Shown piece by piece: positions 16,978-24,732 of a stretch of 33,448 nucleotides of DNA. Every line of letters starts with the position of its first letter. Within the stretch, counting starts at the first letter, position 1. The translations under genes and the position numbers were made by a program. Under the pieces are notes generated by a model, which saw nothing but the letters and a program-made list of their open reading frames with translations, was not told the DNA's origin and made no database searches. Source of the DNA: Parvularculaceae bacterium (lineage in GTDB: Bacteria > Pseudomonadota > Alphaproteobacteria > Caulobacterales > Parvularculaceae); assembly GCA_013215175.1 (NCBI GenBank), contig JABSRH010000008.1:1-33448 (forward strand), read 5' to 3'.

Positions 16978-17883
16978 ATGGATACGCAGGCACTGAGGCT
17001 GTTCGTCAAAGCGGCTGAGCTGCTGAACATCAGCGCGGCGGGGCGCCAGTTGGGTCTGTCCCCCGCGGTCGCTGGCGCGCGGTTGTCCAAGCTCGAGAAG
17101 GAGGTCGGTGCGGACCTGCTTCACAGGTCGACTCGCAAAGTGTCTTTGTCCTTGGAGGGGATCGAATTTCTTCCCTATGCGAAGGAAATCATTGCTCAGG
17201 AAGATGCCGGGCTGGCGGTGCTAGGTCGGGGAGATACGGAGATCCGAGGCACTATCCGGTTCGCCTGCTCCAGTACCTTCGCGCAGCTCTACGTCATGCC
17301 GGTGTTGCCTGAGTTTCTGGAGCGATACCCCTCCGTCAACTTGGAGCTCAAGCTGTCTGACACCCAGGCCGATTTGATCGAGGGCGGCTTCGATCTGGCG
17401 CTGCGCAACTTCGCCGTGGCGGATAGTTCTCTGATTGGGCGAAAGCTCGCCGATGACACCCGCATCCTCTGTGCGTCTCCGGATTATCTCAAGAAGCATG
17501 GCACGCCGTCCACCCCCGATGATTTGAGTGATCACCAATTGCTGGTATTCATGAACGCCAAGGCACGGCATCTTCGATCAGCATCAGAACGTTCGTGTAC
17601 CTATCCGCCACCGGATGGGCGCAACCGAGTTGTCTGTGATGACGGTACCAGCATGCGCCTCGCCGCAACGGCAGGGGCGGGGATAGCGATGGGATCGCTT
17701 TGGAGTCTCCACGGGGACCTCAAAAAGGGTTCCTTAGTCCGCGTCTTGCCCGAATACGAAGTGACCGACGGTTCGGCCATCTGGCTCGTCTATCCAAAGT
17801 CAAACGTCCTTACGGGGAAGGTGCGCGCGTTCATCGATTTTCTTGTCGACGTGGTAGGAACCCCGCCGCTATGGAGTCGATAG
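16978..17883 (+). CDS. LysR-family transcriptional regulator
   Basis: The N-terminal winged helix reads ALRLFVKAAELLNISAAGRQLGLSPAVAGARLSKLEKEVGADLLHRSTRKVSLSLEG in family order, and a periplasmic-binding-protein-like effector domain fills residues 90-300. I start at ATG 16978 (MDTQALRL; 301 aa) rather than the TTG at 16957. No Shine-Dalgarno sequence precedes this ATG. Instead TATAAT lies 5 bp upstream, so translation from a leaderless mRNA is possible. It is divergent from the CmcJ-like/SDR/2OG operon with 124 bp between, the usual LysR arrangement, and is the likely regulator of that operon. Confidence 0.93.
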   Translation: MDTQALRLFVKAAELLNISAAGRQLGLSPAVAGARLSKLEKEVGADLLHRSTRKVSLSLEGIEFLPYAKEIIAQEDAGLAVLGRGDTEIRGTIRFACSSTFAQLYVMPVLPEFLERYPSVNLELKLSDTQADLIEGGFDLALRNFAVADSSLIGRKLADDTRILCASPDYLKKHGTPSTPDDLSDHQLLVFMNAKARHLRSASERSCTYPPPDGRNRVVCDDGTSMRLAATAGAGIAMGSLWSLHGDLKKGSLVRVLPEYEVTDGSAIWLVYPKSNVLTGKVRAFIDFLVDVVGTPPLWSR

Positions 17884-17976
17884 AGCAGGGGCGATGAACC
17901 CTGGCGAAGTCAGTCTCCGGCGTAACTATTCGGGCGGCCGCAACGAACGAATAGGTGCTCGGGGAGGAGCGCGAAG

Positions 17977-18564
17977 ATGAACCAGCCAACGGAACAGTTG
18001 GGCACCACCAATGCCAGAGATGCCGACGTTGCGTTGATGCAGATGATTGCGCAAGGCAATGAAAAGGCGATGGAAAACCTGTATCGTAAGCATCAATCCG
18101 CTGTCTTCGCCTTCGCGATGAGCCGCATTGGCGACCGCTCCCAGGCTTGGGATGTGGTCCACGACGTCATGGTGGATGTCTGGCGCAAGGCTGGCAGTTA
18201 TTCCGGCAAGGCTTCGGTTCGCACGTGGGTGCTCACGCTCACCCGGAATAAGGCTATTGATCGATTGCGCCGGGGTGTGCGGATGGATTATGGCGACGAC
18301 GGGCTCGACCTTGTTTCCGATGCACCATCACAAGAGGATGATCTTCTCGCTGAAGAGCAAGCGAAGCAGGTTCGTGCGTGCATGGACCAATTGCCGCCGA
18401 AACGCCGCGGCGTCCTCCACCTCGCGTTCTTCGAAGATCGCACGTACCCGGAGATTGCTAAGATCGAGGGAATTGCTGTCGGTACGGTCAAATCGCACGT
18501 ACACGATGCAAAAAAAGCCTTGGCTTCTTGCCTGAAGGCTCTGCTCGACGTGGTGACCGGCTAG
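17977..18564 (+). CDS. ECF-type RNA polymerase sigma factor
   Basis: This 195-residue group IV sigma factor has region 2 (about 35-105; LYRKHQSAVFAFAMSRIGD, then VHDVMVDVWRKAGSYSGKASVRTWVLTLTRNKAIDRLRR) and region 4 (about 135-185; MDQLPPKRRGVLHLAFFEDRTYPEIAKIEGIAVGTVKSHVHDAKKAL), without regions 1.1 or 3. GGGGAGGAG lies upstream of the ATG. Unusually, the likely anti-sigma gene is on the opposite strand and the two stop codons overlap by 4 bp, so the pair is not in one operon. A TGAACC box 77 bp upstream could be an ECF -35 element. Confidence 0.93.
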   Translation: MNQPTEQLGTTNARDADVALMQMIAQGNEKAMENLYRKHQSAVFAFAMSRIGDRSQAWDVVHDVMVDVWRKAGSYSGKASVRTWVLTLTRNKAIDRLRRGVRMDYGDDGLDLVSDAPSQEDDLLAEEQAKQVRACMDQLPPKRRGVLHLAFFEDRTYPEIAKIEGIAVGTVKSHVHDAKKALASCLKALLDVVTG

Positions 18565-19127
18565 TTCCGCTGAACGCTTTCCACGAGATCATCGGCTTCT
18601 TCGAGGGCGGATTGCACCTCCTCCAATGTCCCTTCCCGCGTAGCAGCAATCTCATAAAGACCGAGTGCAGATGGTCCGCTCACAAACGTTGCATCCACTG
18701 ACAGCAACAGGGCACGAATATCCGCCTCGGTAGCTTCCGGTACAAAGGCCACGGTGAGGGTCGGTCGCTCTTCGGTGCTCCCTGCCGTCTGGTAGGTGGC
18801 ATCGTCTTTCACTGGCGCTGTGGTGAACAGCGAGCCTGCAAACTGGACTGTCAAGGCGACGAGCGCGATGGAGGCGGCGAGCTGCCAAGGGGCCACACGC
18901 TTTTGGCTCCACCACGGGCCATCAATGACCGTTGGCGCGGCTTCCCGATCGGCTTCGATCGTCCGCTTGACCCGTTGCCAAGCGAAGTCGTTGAAGGGCT
19001 CTTCTTCGGGCTGAGCCAGGAGGATCTTCTCAGCCAAGGCACGATCCTGGTGATCTTCTGGCGTCGCATCAGCGGGCAAGGGGCGTCCCTCCCGGATGTC
19101 GCGGAGATGGTCTTTCAGGTCAGCCAC
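18561..19127 (-). CDS. Membrane protein with subtilisin-propeptide-like periplasmic domain, probable anti-sigma factor
   Basis: This 188-residue protein has a charged cytoplasmic half (1-80; NDFAWQRVKRTIEADRE), one membrane helix at about 82-101 (WQLAASIALVALTVQFAGSL) and a periplasmic tail. It has no cysteine, so it is not a zinc (ZAS) anti-sigma factor. Its size, topology and position beside an ECF sigma gene fit an anti-sigma factor. The tail (122-188) reads LTVAFVPEATEADIRALL, then GPSALGLYEI, then EVQSALEEADDLVESVQ. This beta-alpha-beta-beta-alpha-beta order is that of inhibitor I9/fervidolysin-type subtilisin propeptides. An S8 subtilisin is encoded 1.2 kb away. Anti-sigma function and the I9 likeness are inferences. 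Confidence 0.68.
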   Translation of the reverse strand: MADLKDHLRDIREGRPLPADATPEDHQDRALAEKILLAQPEEEPFNDFAWQRVKRTIEADREAAPTVIDGPWWSQKRVAPWQLAASIALVALTVQFAGSLFTTAPVKDDATYQTAGSTEERPTLTVAFVPEATEADIRALLLSVDATFVSGPSALGLYEIAATREGTLEEVQSALEEADDLVESVQRN

Positions 19128-19238
19128 GGGCCCTCATTTCAGCTCAGAGTGTATCTTCTAGGGTTCGTCGTGCGAAACACCCAAAAGGTTCATGCGCGGG
19201 CCTCATTTTTTCGGCTTGGCCTCTGTTAGGGGACGTTC

Positions 19239-20342
19239 ATGGTGGTCTTGGCAGCTTTGCTCAACGTCGCGGCTGGCGCTGCGCCCGTGAGCTTGCCTGT
19301 CGAGCTCGGCGGTTTTGCGCGCCTGCGTTACGAGCTGAGTGACGCCGACAGCGCGCCGGAACCCAGCGACGCCCTAACCTTAGCCGTGAGAAGCTTCGCC
19401 GTTTACGAGCCCAGCCGGTCGTGGTCTTTCCTGGCGGAGGTCGAGGCTGTGGGCGTCCTCGCTGGCGAGTTTGATGACGGCGAGGGCCTGCCGGATGGCA
19501 CCGTGCCGATCCCGGACCCGGCGGCGTTCAATCTCAACCGGCTCTATGTCAGTTATCGCCCGGACGACCAGACCTTCGACGGTGGAAGAGCAGTGGTCAC
19601 TTTGCCCTCGGGCCTTTCTGTCGATTTCAGCATCGTCGACGCCGTGCAGCGGCCGGCCGGCTTGCGGCGCACGCCGCAGCACCTGGGCGGATCCGCAACG
19701 TTTTTAAAGACAGAGGTCCCGACGCGGGCGGGCCTCCTCCACGGCTTCCGCTATGATCTCCAGTTCGGTGAGAACGGCGTGCCGTCGGCCCTGCCGGCGG
19801 GGCGCTCGGTGACCTATGGCGCGGGTCTCGATGGTCGTTGGGGCGGCGCGCCGTGGGCTCTGCGCTGGTCCTTCGCCCTGGCGCAGCAAGCAACGGACGA
19901 TGACCGGCCGGGGCTCTCAGGGACTGCGCCCTACGGCAAGGCCGAGCTCGCGGTGGAACGCCAGCGCACCGACGTCATCTGGCGCTATGAGCGCTTAGCA
20001 GGTGGCAACGCACCATTTCGAACACCGCTCGCCACGCTCCATCGCTTTCAAGGGTTTGCCGACGTCTTTCTGGTGACGCCCAATCAAGGGGTTGAGGACA
20101 ATTCCCTCGAGATCCGGCACCGCCTGGGTCGCGTTGGCCCCATGCGAAGGGTTGGTGGTTTTGTGCGTGTGCACGACTTCAACGCCACCGAAGGATCGGG
20201 CGATCTTGGCCACGAGATCGATGTGGGCGTCGCTGGCTCCTTTAGAGGCGTGCGGTTTTCGCTTCAGCGCGCCCAATATTGGAGTGATGGCTTCGCATCA
20301 GACACCGAGCGCTGGTTTTTGACCGCCGGCCGTAGCTTCTAA
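19239..20342 (+). CDS. Outer-membrane beta-barrel protein, porin/alginate-export-like
   Basis: This 367-residue protein has a short N-terminal hydrophobic stretch (VVLAALLNVAAGAAP), probably a signal peptide cut after an Ala-rich site. Alternating strands follow, such as LGGFARLRYELSD, SFLAEVEAVGVLAG and RLYVSYRP, and the last residue is Phe (WFLTAGRSF), the usual outer-membrane assembly signal. The strand pattern (LTLAVRSFAVYEPSRSWSFLAEVE) resembles alginate-export-family porin-like proteins of alphaproteobacteria. It lies 5' of the S8 protease gene with only 31 bp between, so both are likely co-transcribed. A pore for a secreted product or solute is plausible. The family match is moderate. 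Confidence 0.66.
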   Translation: MVVLAALLNVAAGAAPVSLPVELGGFARLRYELSDADSAPEPSDALTLAVRSFAVYEPSRSWSFLAEVEAVGVLAGEFDDGEGLPDGTVPIPDPAAFNLNRLYVSYRPDDQTFDGGRAVVTLPSGLSVDFSIVDAVQRPAGLRRTPQHLGGSATFLKTEVPTRAGLLHGFRYDLQFGENGVPSALPAGRSVTYGAGLDGRWGGAPWALRWSFALAQQATDDDRPGLSGTAPYGKAELAVERQRTDVIWRYERLAGGNAPFRTPLATLHRFQGFADVFLVTPNQGVEDNSLEIRHRLGRVGPMRRVGGFVRVHDFNATEGSGDLGHEIDVGVAGSFRGVRFSLQRAQYWSDGFASDTERWFLTAGRSF

Positions 20343-20373
20343 ACCTTTGGGGGTCGTCGAACGACTAAGCATC

Positions 20374-21537
20374 ATGACTGATCCCAGCGTCGCCTTCTTT
20401 CGCTTCGTTCGCCGTGCCTGGCAGTTGCCCCTGCTGTTGGCGCTGGGTGCGCTTGCTGCTTGTGAGAGCACGACATTATCGCTTGCGCCGCTGAATGAGA
20501 TCCTGGCCGACCTCGACGATGTCGTGGCTGAAAATGAGATCGTCGTGCTGGCAGAGACGAAAGACGCGGCGCAGACGTTGGCCATGAGATCTCGACCGCT
20601 CGGTTATCGTGTGCGGACGACGGAGGAGCTCACAGCGCTGGGTATGACGCAGCTGGTGCTGGATGTGCCGGCAGGCCGGACCGCGATGCAGGCCATCGGC
20701 GAGCTTGAGCGCTTGGCCCCAGGGATCACCGCAGGCGCGAACCATGCCTACCGCGCCCAGGGCGTCGCCTCGCCGCGCACCTATGCGGCCGAGGCGATCG
20801 GTTGGGCCAACGCAAGCTGTACGATGCGCCATCCTGTGGGTGTGCTGGATAGCGGTGGTAGTTTGGAAAGCGGCGCCCTAAGCGTCACGGATTTCACTGG
20901 TGGTCGTCCTAGTGCGGATGACCATGGTGCGGAAATCGTTCGGCAGCTTTCAAGCCCAGACCTCTTCACCCAAGCGCAAGTCCATCTCGGTGTAGTAGTC
21001 AGGAACTCGGACGGTGCCGCGGGAGAAGCGGGTGTCGATGACCTCATCCGTGGCATTGATGGCTTCCTGGCGCGGGGCGTGCGGATCATGAACGTGAGCC
21101 TATCGGGTCCCTACAACATGCTACTCGACCGCGCCGTACAAAGAGCGTCGCAACGCGGTGCGATCATTGTGGCGGCGGTGGGGAACGATGGGCCGCAAGC
21201 AAAGCCGCGATACCCCGCAGCCTTTCGGCAAGTGATTGCTGTGACGGCGGTCGATGCCGCTGACCAGCCTTACCAGCGGGCGGTGCGCGGGCGGCATGTG
21301 GATGTGGCCGCGCCCGGTGTTCAGATCTTCATCGACTACAAGGACGGCCTTTATAGAACGGGTACGTCTTACGCTGCTCCCTATGTCACCGCGCTTCTAG
21401 CGGCGGGTGAGCAACACCCTGTGTCGGTTCGTGAGGCGCGGAAGATGATTTATGCCCGGACGGATGATCTTGGTGCAGAGGGCAGGGACGCCATTTACGG
21501 TGTCGGCCGGTTGAATGCACAATCCGCCTGCCAATAA
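20374..21537 (+). CDS. S8 (subtilisin-like) serine peptidase, lipoprotein
   Basis: From ATG 20374 (387 aa; a TTG at 20347 is the longer alternative) the protein begins with a lipoprotein signal, lipobox LAAC with Cys30. Residues 53-127 form a propeptide-like domain (EIVVLAETKD to GITAGANHAYR). The catalytic triad is Asp159 (GVLDSGG), His184 (DDHGAEIV) and Ser332 (GTSYAAPYVTALL), with the oxyanion Asn271 in AAVGNDGP. It should be an active peptidase anchored to the inner or outer membrane and facing the periplasm or surface. It follows the barrel gene closely and precedes the VPLPA-type surface protein. Likely targets are the neighbouring membrane anti-sigma protein or the surface protein; this is inferred from context. 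Confidence 0.9.
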   Translation: MTDPSVAFFRFVRRAWQLPLLLALGALAACESTTLSLAPLNEILADLDDVVAENEIVVLAETKDAAQTLAMRSRPLGYRVRTTEELTALGMTQLVLDVPAGRTAMQAIGELERLAPGITAGANHAYRAQGVASPRTYAAEAIGWANASCTMRHPVGVLDSGGSLESGALSVTDFTGGRPSADDHGAEIVRQLSSPDLFTQAQVHLGVVVRNSDGAAGEAGVDDLIRGIDGFLARGVRIMNVSLSGPYNMLLDRAVQRASQRGAIIVAAVGNDGPQAKPRYPAAFRQVIAVTAVDAADQPYQRAVRGRHVDVAAPGVQIFIDYKDGLYRTGTSYAAPYVTALLAAGEQHPVSVREARKMIYARTDDLGAEGRDAIYGVGRLNAQSACQ

Positions 21538-21682
21538 AATACGCCTGTAGGGTGCTGACGATTCAACATTTTTCGACCAGTTAGAACTTTTTTCACCCTA
21601 ACACCCAACCTCTCCACCTTCTCAAGCGACTTCCCTTTGTTCCGCCACTAGGCGGCTTCAAAAATTCGTAAGAGGACTAATC

Positions 21683-24073
21683 ATGACCCAAATCTCGAAT
21701 GGAAATCGCTCTACCGTATACGGTAAGAAAGCAGCTCTCATGGCTGTAGCCAGCACGCTAGCGCTCGCCACTTCGGCCTACGCTCAGACGGAAACCATCG
21801 ACACAGATGGCGCCCTCGTTAGCAAACCAGCTGACGCTGACGTGCTCGTCGCTGACGCGCCAGCGGTGGTGATCGACGCCAATGACGTGGTACTGACCAA
21901 CGCTGGCCGTCTCGCCACGTCAGGTGTCACCCAGACGATCCAAATCAATGACGGCACCACCGACACCATGGTGAAGAACCAACAAACGGGCGAGATTGTT
22001 GACTTCTCCCGTGCGGTCGATGTGCGCGGCGACAACGCCACGGTGGCAAACGCGGGTCTGATCGGCGCGACGGGCGATCAGCGCAACGGTGTGATCTACA
22101 CGAACGATACTGCCAACGGCTTCACCATCCAGAACCAAGCCCCTGGCTCCATTGATCCGGGTTCGGTCTATTCAGGCGCGGCGATCTCCATCTCGCTCGA
22201 CCCCAACAACCCCACAGAGGGCACGATCACCAACGCTGGTAGCATTGCTGGTCGCGGAAACGCGGGCGCCGGTACGGGCCTAGCAGGCGATGGTATCCGG
22301 TTTGAGACGGTTCGCGCGGGCGGTGCCCTTGGCGTCAACGCGGGCACGTTCGAAGGCGATATCACCAACGCTGGTACGATCTCGTCAGACGGGGCCAACG
22401 GCACCGTTGCAGGCATTCGCTTCGTGAACGGTGTTTCTTTTGATGGTCGCCTCACCAACGAGGTCACTGGTGTGATCTCAGGTACCCAGAACGGCGTCTA
22501 TTTCGGTAACGCGATCCCAGCGGGCGGCGGTGATTTCTCGAACGCCAACCTCGACAATTTCGGCACGATCTCCTCCGGTAGTCGTGCACTGAACATTGAT
22601 GGCGATGGCCTCACCGTCATCAACTCAGGCAGCATTCTCGGCACAGGCAACCAGCGCAATGGTACGATCTACGCTGACAGCACGGCGCAGAATTTCCGCA
22701 TTGCCAACAGTGGTTTGATTGACGCCGGTGTCGGCAACCAAGGCGCTGCATTCTCGGTCGAGCTGACCTCGACGGGCAATGATTTCACCATCGACAATAG
22801 TGGCCACATCTATGGTCGCGGTCAGGCCAGTGCGGGCGCAGCGACGGCAGGTGACGGCCTACGCTTTGAACGGACGCGGGTCGGCGGCGCCCTCGACGGC
22901 ACAACGAGCGGCCTCTTCACGGGCGACATCATCAATAGCGGCGTGATTGCATCGGAGTCGGCCCAAGGCACGGCTGGCGGCATCCGCTTCGTGAACGGCG
23001 TTTCCTTCAGTGGTGAGATCAACAACAGTGGCACGATCAAGGGTGTGCAGAACGGTCTCTATTTCGGTAACCCAACGCCAGCAGGCGGCGGCGACTTCAC
23101 GGGCGCAGTGGTCAACAACACAGGTACCATCAGCTCAGGTAGTCGTGCACTGAACATTGATGGCCGTGGCCTGTCGGTAAACAATGACGGCTACATCCTC
23201 AGCACGGGCAACCAACGCAACGGTACTGTCTATGTCGATGGCACAGCAAACGCCTTCACCGTCAACAACCGCCTCGGCGGTGTGGTGGATGCGGGCAAGG
23301 GCAACAACGGCTCAGGCGTTAGCATCCAAGTCGGTGCCGCCGATGGCGCGACGCAGACGTTCTCGCTGAACAACAAAGGCACCATCGCCGGGCGTGGCGA
23401 CAGCCTCCCATCAGGCGAAGCAGCTGGCCTTCGTTTGTTCGGCGGCGCGGCCAACACCTCCGCCGCGGCCAACATCACCAACACGGGCAAGATCTCCTCG
23501 GAAACGTCCGCAGCCGTCCTGATTGAAGGTGTTGATTTCACCGGAACGTTCACCAACGGCGGTGAGCTCTACGGCCCCCGCGCCTTTGATGCCAGCGCGG
23601 CCACAGGCGGCGTGAACTTCGTGCAAGTGGGCGGATCGCTCAAAGGCTCCTTCGAAGGTTCAGGCTTTGCCGACAGCATCGAATTTGCGGGTGGTCGCTT
23701 TGGAGGTGAGGTCAACCTCAATGGCGGTGATGACATCTTTACACTGATCAGCGATGCCCTGAGTGGGGGCACGACGCGGATCGACTTTGGCGATGGTTCG
23801 GACACGTTCGCGTTCAGCCTCGACGACTTCGACGCCACCTTTGCCGAAACAGGCGCCTTCGCAGGTATCCTGGAAGCGACGAGTTCAGCCGGAACTGTCA
23901 GCCGGTTCGTTCTTGCCAACATCGAGAACTTCTCAATCGATGGACGGCTCGTTTCCTTTGCGAACCTCGATGGCGTCATCCCAGTGGGGGAAGTCCCGAT
24001 CCCCGGTGCACTGCCGCTCTTTGCCGGGAGCATCCTAGCAGGAGCTTGGGCACGTCGCCGTCGCCGCGCTTAG
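21683..24073 (+). CDS. Large secreted beta-solenoid protein with VPLPA-CTERM-like sorting signal
   Basis: This 796-residue protein has a signal peptide with a long n-region ending SAYA-Q (cleavage after about 34). Most of the chain consists of short NxGxI-type turns (ITNAGTIS, INNSGTIKG), as in right-handed beta-helix adhesins and autotransporter passengers, but no autotransporter barrel follows. Two full repeats and one partial repeat of 187-191 residues are visible. The end is VPIPGALPLFAGSILAGAWARRRRRA, which is a PEP/VPLPA-CTERM signal: motif, one membrane helix and an Arg cluster, normally processed by an exosortase/XrtD-type enzyme. AGAGGA precedes the ATG. No cysteines are visible. It is likely a cell-surface adhesin or matrix protein; no exosortase gene is in the window. 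Confidence 0.85.
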   Translation: MTQISNGNRSTVYGKKAALMAVASTLALATSAYAQTETIDTDGALVSKPADADVLVADAPAVVIDANDVVLTNAGRLATSGVTQTIQINDGTTDTMVKNQQTGEIVDFSRAVDVRGDNATVANAGLIGATGDQRNGVIYTNDTANGFTIQNQAPGSIDPGSVYSGAAISISLDPNNPTEGTITNAGSIAGRGNAGAGTGLAGDGIRFETVRAGGALGVNAGTFEGDITNAGTISSDGANGTVAGIRFVNGVSFDGRLTNEVTGVISGTQNGVYFGNAIPAGGGDFSNANLDNFGTISSGSRALNIDGDGLTVINSGSILGTGNQRNGTIYADSTAQNFRIANSGLIDAGVGNQGAAFSVELTSTGNDFTIDNSGHIYGRGQASAGAATAGDGLRFERTRVGGALDGTTSGLFTGDIINSGVIASESAQGTAGGIRFVNGVSFSGEINNSGTIKGVQNGLYFGNPTPAGGGDFTGAVVNNTGTISSGSRALNIDGRGLSVNNDGYILSTGNQRNGTVYVDGTANAFTVNNRLGGVVDAGKGNNGSGVSIQVGAADGATQTFSLNNKGTIAGRGDSLPSGEAAGLRLFGGAANTSAAANITNTGKISSETSAAVLIEGVDFTGTFTNGGELYGPRAFDASAATGGVNFVQVGGSLKGSFEGSGFADSIEFAGGRFGGEVNLNGGDDIFTLISDALSGGTTRIDFGDGSDTFAFSLDDFDATFAETGAFAGILEATSSAGTVSRFVLANIENFSIDGRLVSFANLDGVIPVGEVPIPGALPLFAGSILAGAWARRRRRA
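22020..23300 (+). repeat. Tandem in-frame coding repeats of 573 and 561 bp
   Basis: The QRNG motif codons recur at 22079, 22652 and 23213, giving periods of 573 and 561 bp (191 and 187 codons). IRFVNGVSF, GGGDF and TISSGSRALNIDG recur at matching places. A 27-bp stretch, starting GGTAGTCGTGCACTGAACAT, is identical at 22577-22603 and 23138-23164. The DNA-level identity suggests recent duplication or gene conversion. Outer edges of the array are approximate. Confidence 0.8.
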
Positions 24074-24098
24074 TGGCTTGATGGTCGACCGCTGGGGG

Positions 24099-24127
24099 AG
24101 CGGCGTCGGGAAACCGGCGCCGCTTTT
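24099..24127 (+). terminator. Rho-independent terminator after the solenoid-protein gene
   Basis: AGCGGCGTCGG-GAAA-CCGGCGCCGCT is an 11-bp stem with one G-T wobble and a GAAA tetraloop, running into TTTT. It lies 26 bp past the stop codon and closes the sigma/protease/surface-protein locus. Confidence 0.88.
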
Positions 24128-24180
24128 ACGATGAGTCAGCTTACAGAGTATATGATAGAGGCAACCTAGGACGCAGGCGC

Positions 24181-24558
24181 TTACTTTTTGCGGTGCAGGC
24201 GCCAAGACGTGAAATGCGCCGACACCAAAATGACACCGCCAGCAACCGTGAGAGGCACTTCAAAGTCCTCAAGCGCTTCGCTCAAGACGGGAGCAAGGAG
24301 CAGGCCGAGGCCGATCGCCAGCACACCGGCGAAAGGAACCACAAAGGCGTCGTTGCGGCGCTGAAACATGGCCCAGAGTGAGACCGGCACGGCGGAGAAC
24401 GCGAGCAATTTATGCAGCCACTCTGCCTCGGCCGCGACACCAATAACCGGCAAGACCGCCGCGAAGCTTGGCAACAGAAGGCAGTGTGCCAGGCACAGGC
24501 CGGCAAACCCGATGCCCAAAGGGTCAGCTGCGTTCTTGGAGGCCGAGGGCGTGGTCAT
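24181..24558 (-). CDS. MerC-domain membrane protein
   Basis: From ATG 24558 (MTTPSASK; 125 aa) the protein has four hydrophobic segments and the first-helix pair Cys-Leu-Ala-His-Cys (Cys22, Cys26; GLCLAHCLLLP). This is the metal-binding pattern of the MerC family of mercury-uptake-like proteins. The track start at 24705 adds about 50 residues that overlap a terminator and look non-coding. GAGAAAG lies about 9 bp upstream of my start. There is no merR, merA or other resistance gene nearby. Stand-alone MerC-domain proteins in alphaproteobacteria are often of unknown function, so mercury transport should not be assumed. Confidence 0.82.
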   Translation of the reverse strand: MTTPSASKNAADPLGIGFAGLCLAHCLLLPSFAAVLPVIGVAAEAEWLHKLLAFSAVPVSLWAMFQRRNDAFVVPFAGVLAIGLGLLLAPVLSEALEDFEVPLTVAGGVILVSAHFTSWRLHRKK

Positions 24559-24685
24559 GGGCCAATCTTTCTCTAACATGCTGCGACGCGGCGCGATATA
24601 TTGTGACGCCCGTAGCACGTTGCAACGCTGGGTGCGATCATATTTGTCGCTGCCAGCGGCCGCTGTGATCGCCAGGCCCTGGACC

Positions 24686-24717
24686 AAAGAGAAAGGGCCC
24701 GCCATACGGCGAGCCCT
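24686..24717 (-). terminator. Rho-independent terminator of aceA
   Basis: Read on the minus strand, AGGGCTCGCC-GTAT-GGCGGGCCCT (10-bp stem, one wobble) is followed by TTTCTCTTT. It lies 24 bp past the aceA stop and before the MerC-like gene. Confidence 0.82.
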
Positions 24718-24732
24718 CCCCTCCCTAGACTG

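Noticed and set aside
22020-23300. Repeats as a possible CRISPR array
   Set aside because: Units are 561-573 bp, in frame and protein-coding, without short repeat-spacer alternation.
24181-24558. Mercury-resistance operon
   Set aside because: Only a MerC-domain gene is present; no merR, merT, merP or merA is in the window.
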